From Nitriliruptorales bacterium (GTDB taxonomy: Bacteria > Actinomycetota > Nitriliruptoria > Euzebyales > Egibacteraceae), in contig SLNF01000243.1 of NCBI GenBank assembly GCA_007133145.1, positions 1 to 12,372 of the forward strand: a DNA stretch of 12,372 bases. Reading direction: 5' to 3'. This document shows positions 10,670-12,372 of the stretch, piece after piece. The translations under genes and the position numbers were made by a program. Positions within the stretch are counted from its first letter, which is position 1, and every line of letters starts with the position of its first letter. Below the pieces are notes generated by a model that was given only the letters and a program-made list of their open reading frames with translations, did no database searches and had not been told where the DNA came from.

Positions 10670-11303
10670 GCCGCTGGCCCTCGGGCTGCTCGCCCTCGGC
10701 CTCCTGCTGCTGGCCGGGTGCGACGCCGGGGCGACCGAGCGCCTCGAGGCGGGGGAGGACGGCGTCTTCGGCGTGGCCCTCGAGGAGCCCGTCGCCAAGC
10801 CCGACGTCGTCCTCACCGACCACCACGGCGAGCCCTTCGACCTGCGCGCCGAGACCGACGGCGAGCTCACGCTCGCCTTCTTCGGCTACGCGAGCTGCCC
10901 CGACATCTGCCCGGTGCACATGGCGAACCTCACCTCGGTCTTCGACCGGCTGCCCTCGACGATCACCGACCGCATCAACGTCCTCTTCGTCACCACCGAC
11001 CCTGCGCGCGACACCCCCGAGGCGCTCGAGGTCTTCATGGGCTCCTTCGACGACGACTTCGTCGGGCTCACCGGCGACCTCGACGACATCGTCGGGCTCA
11101 TGACCGACCTCAACCTCCCACGCCCGGTCTTCGAGGAGCCCGACGACGACGGCTTCTACGAGGTCGGCCACCCTGCCCAGGTGCTCGCCTTCCTGCCCGA
11201 CGACGACCACGCGCACTACGCCTACCCCTGGGGGACCCGGCAGTCGGACTTCACCCACGACCTCCGCGCGCTCGTCGACGGCGTCGCGGCGGCCCGAGAC
11301 TAG
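10653..11303 (+). CDS. SCO1/SenC-family copper chaperone, lipoprotein (second copy)
   Basis: A 216-residue SCO protein, shorter than the first copy. Its signal peptide ends in the lipobox LLAGC (Cys23), so it is lipid-anchored rather than helix-anchored. Copper ligands are C82 and C86 in ASCPDICP and H173 in EVGHPAQVLAF, with TTDPARD between them. The start ATG 10653 follows a GGGGGAGGG purine run and lies inside the end of the PCuAC gene, overlapping by 17 bases in another frame. That implies translational coupling. An upstream in-frame start would lie inside PCuAC and destroy the signal peptide. It shares the TD..G.PFD..ET and CPDICP segments with the first copy, but differs in anchor and loops. 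A duplicate arising long ago is likelier than a recent copy. A histidine pair (HAH) near the end may add metal affinity. Confidence 0.93.
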   Translation: MTTRARPLALGLLALGLLLLAGCDAGATERLEAGEDGVFGVALEEPVAKPDVVLTDHHGEPFDLRAETDGELTLAFFGYASCPDICPVHMANLTSVFDRLPSTITDRINVLFVTTDPARDTPEALEVFMGSFDDDFVGLTGDLDDIVGLMTDLNLPRPVFEEPDDDGFYEVGHPAQVLAFLPDDDHAHYAYPWGTRQSDFTHDLRALVDGVAAARD

Positions 11304-11315
11304 CGCGAGGCCCTG

Positions 11316-12209
11316 ATGGAGTGGTGGTGCGCCGCGACCGAGCAGGCCTGGGACTGGACCCCGCGCTTCTACCTGGGCGCGTGGCTGTTCACCCTGAGCC
11401 TGCTGAGCGCCTACTTCCTCGCGTGGCGGCGCCTCGCCCCGCCGGCGTTCAGCGAGGAGCGGCGGCGGCGCAACCGCCGCAAGATCACCGCCTTCGTCGT
11501 CGGGGCGCTCGTCTTCCACGCGAGCGTCGACTGGCCCATCGGCACGCTCGGCGCCGGCTACCTCGCCAGCGTCGGCATGCTGCGCTTCATCCTCATCACC
11601 CTCGTCGTGGCCCCCCTGCTGCTCAAGGGCACCCCGGTCTGGCTCGCCCGCCGGCTCCTGCCCGAGGGCCGGGTGCGCGACACCGCGCGCATGCTCGCCC
11701 GCGGCCTGCCGGCGATCGTCATCTTCAACACGATCGCGCTGTCGACCCACGCGCCGGCCTTCGCCGATGTGCTGCTCGCCAGCCCGGTGGGGGCCATGGC
11801 CATGGACCTGTCGTGGCTGTTCGGCGGCCTCATCCTCTGGATGCCGGTGCTCTCGCCGCTCCCGGAGGTGCCCCGACTGTCGACGCCGGTGGCGATGGCC
11901 TACCTCTTCGCCCAGTCGGTCCTGCCGACGATCCCCGCGTCCTTCCTCACCTTCGCCGAGTACCCGCTGTACTCGACGTTCGAGCTCGCGCCGCGCGTCG
12001 GGACGATCGACCCGACGCTCGACCAGCGCAACGCCGGGCTCATCATGAAGATCGTCGCCGGGTTCATCCTCTGGGGCCGCATCGCCTTCCTCTGGTTCCG
12101 CTGGGCGGCCAGCCAGGAGCGGCCCGACGAGGTGACCTCGCCCGACCTCGACTTCGACGAGCTCCTCGACGAGGAGGGCATGCGCCCCGCCCCGGAGGTG
12201 GACCGTTGA
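11316..12209 (+). CDS. ctaG: CtaG-like cytochrome c oxidase assembly membrane protein, divergent
   Basis: A 297-residue membrane protein with about seven hydrophobic helices (near residues 17-37, 57-75, 83-103, 128-145, 150-175, 190-210 and 240-262) and an acidic cytoplasmic or external tail. Features such as VVAPLLLKGTPVWLARRLLP, the THAPAF segment and LILWMPVLSPLP resemble the caa3-type CtaG family, which helps insert copper into cytochrome oxidase. The histidines I expect in that family are missing: the HMxQH position reads GMLRF (residues 87-91), and the later H-x3-H position reads MAMDLSW (from residue 161). It may therefore bind copper differently or act structurally. Start ATG 11316 follows GAGG (11307-11310) and lies 12 bases after the second SCO1 stop. 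The gene ends in TTGA, shared with the next start. Family is assigned from memory and context. Confidence 0.8.
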   Translation: MEWWCAATEQAWDWTPRFYLGAWLFTLSLLSAYFLAWRRLAPPAFSEERRRRNRRKITAFVVGALVFHASVDWPIGTLGAGYLASVGMLRFILITLVVAPLLLKGTPVWLARRLLPEGRVRDTARMLARGLPAIVIFNTIALSTHAPAFADVLLASPVGAMAMDLSWLFGGLILWMPVLSPLPEVPRLSTPVAMAYLFAQSVLPTIPASFLTFAEYPLYSTFELAPRVGTIDPTLDQRNAGLIMKIVAGFILWGRIAFLWFRWAASQERPDEVTSPDLDFDELLDEEGMRPAPEVDR

Positions 12210-12372
12210 GACCGCTGCCCGCCTGCGCCCTCACGCCGCTGCTGCTCGCCGGGGCCCTGGCGCTCGCCGCCTGCGGGGCCGACGAGCGCGACGAGCGCGA
12301 CCTCGACGCGACCGCCCAGCACGGTGAGGAGCTCGTCGCGGTCCACGGCTGCATCGGCTGCCACTCGACCGA
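12206..12372 (+). CDS. Lipoprotein cytochrome c, N-terminal part, cut by window edge
   Basis: The reading frame from TTG 12206 encodes a short basic start, a hydrophobic signal segment and the lipobox LAAC (Cys23). An acidic linker with two DER units follows. The c-type heme motif CIGCH comes next (C49, C52 and axial H53), within the class-I-like context GEELVAVHGCIGCHST. GGAGGTG (12194-12200) lies five bases before TTG, and the start overlaps the ctaG stop in TTGA. The methionine axial ligand and the rest of the gene are beyond the window. It is likely an outer-face electron carrier to the cytochrome oxidase served by the upstream assembly genes. The exact partner is inference. This coding stretch has no stop in the window. 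Confidence 0.85.
   Translation, partial: MRPLPACALTPLLLAGALALAACGADERDERDLDATAQHGEELVAVHGCIGCHST

Overview
The window is very GC-rich DNA (above 70% G+C by eye) with strongly G/C-biased third codon positions. Every gene lies on the + strand, packed into short-gap or overlapping runs. The topA / MFS-thymidylate-kinase fusion / holB order, the RNA-polymerase-like promoter elements and the composition all point to an actinobacterium. A deep high-GC lineage such as the Nitriliruptoria/Egibacter/Euzebya type is my inference, not something the sequence proves.

There are three blocks. (1) Positions 1-4479 hold DNA replication and nucleotide genes: the 3' end of topA with four zinc ribbons, a membrane-transporter/dTMP-kinase fusion, and the clamp-loader delta' subunit holB, which starts inside the tmk stop codon. 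(2) Positions 4625-9243 hold a full-length pyruvate:ferredoxin oxidoreductase (nifJ type) with every cofactor and active-site residue I could check. It is translationally coupled to a dihydroorotate-dehydrogenase-like FMN barrel protein of unknown role. A strong hairpin follows. (3) Positions 9381-12372 hold a copper and cytochrome-oxidase assembly operon: a membrane-anchored SCO1, a PCuAC-type lipoprotein with a nine-unit His-rich tail, a second SCO1 that is a lipoprotein, a divergent CtaG-like membrane protein, and the beginning of a lipoprotein cytochrome c that runs off the window. Four of its five genes are joined by overlaps, and the SCO2/CtaG gap is only 12 bases.

Block 3 probably works as one system outside the membrane. 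The PCuAC and the two SCO proteins would collect Cu and deliver it to the CuA site of cytochrome oxidase, CtaG would act in the membrane, and the cytochrome c would be an electron donor. Block 2 supplies reduced ferredoxin and acetyl-CoA from pyruvate.

I found no wholly new multi-gene system. The most unusual points are: the MFS-tmk gene has no ordinary start codon after topA; its kinase lid carries an acidic insertion and its C-terminus a duplicated 16-residue tail; the PFOR-coupled DHOD-like protein lacks the DHOD catalytic motif; the CtaG lacks its usual histidines; and the first SCO1 appears to be read from a leaderless transcript. No tRNA, rRNA, CRISPR array, insertion sequence or attachment site was seen.
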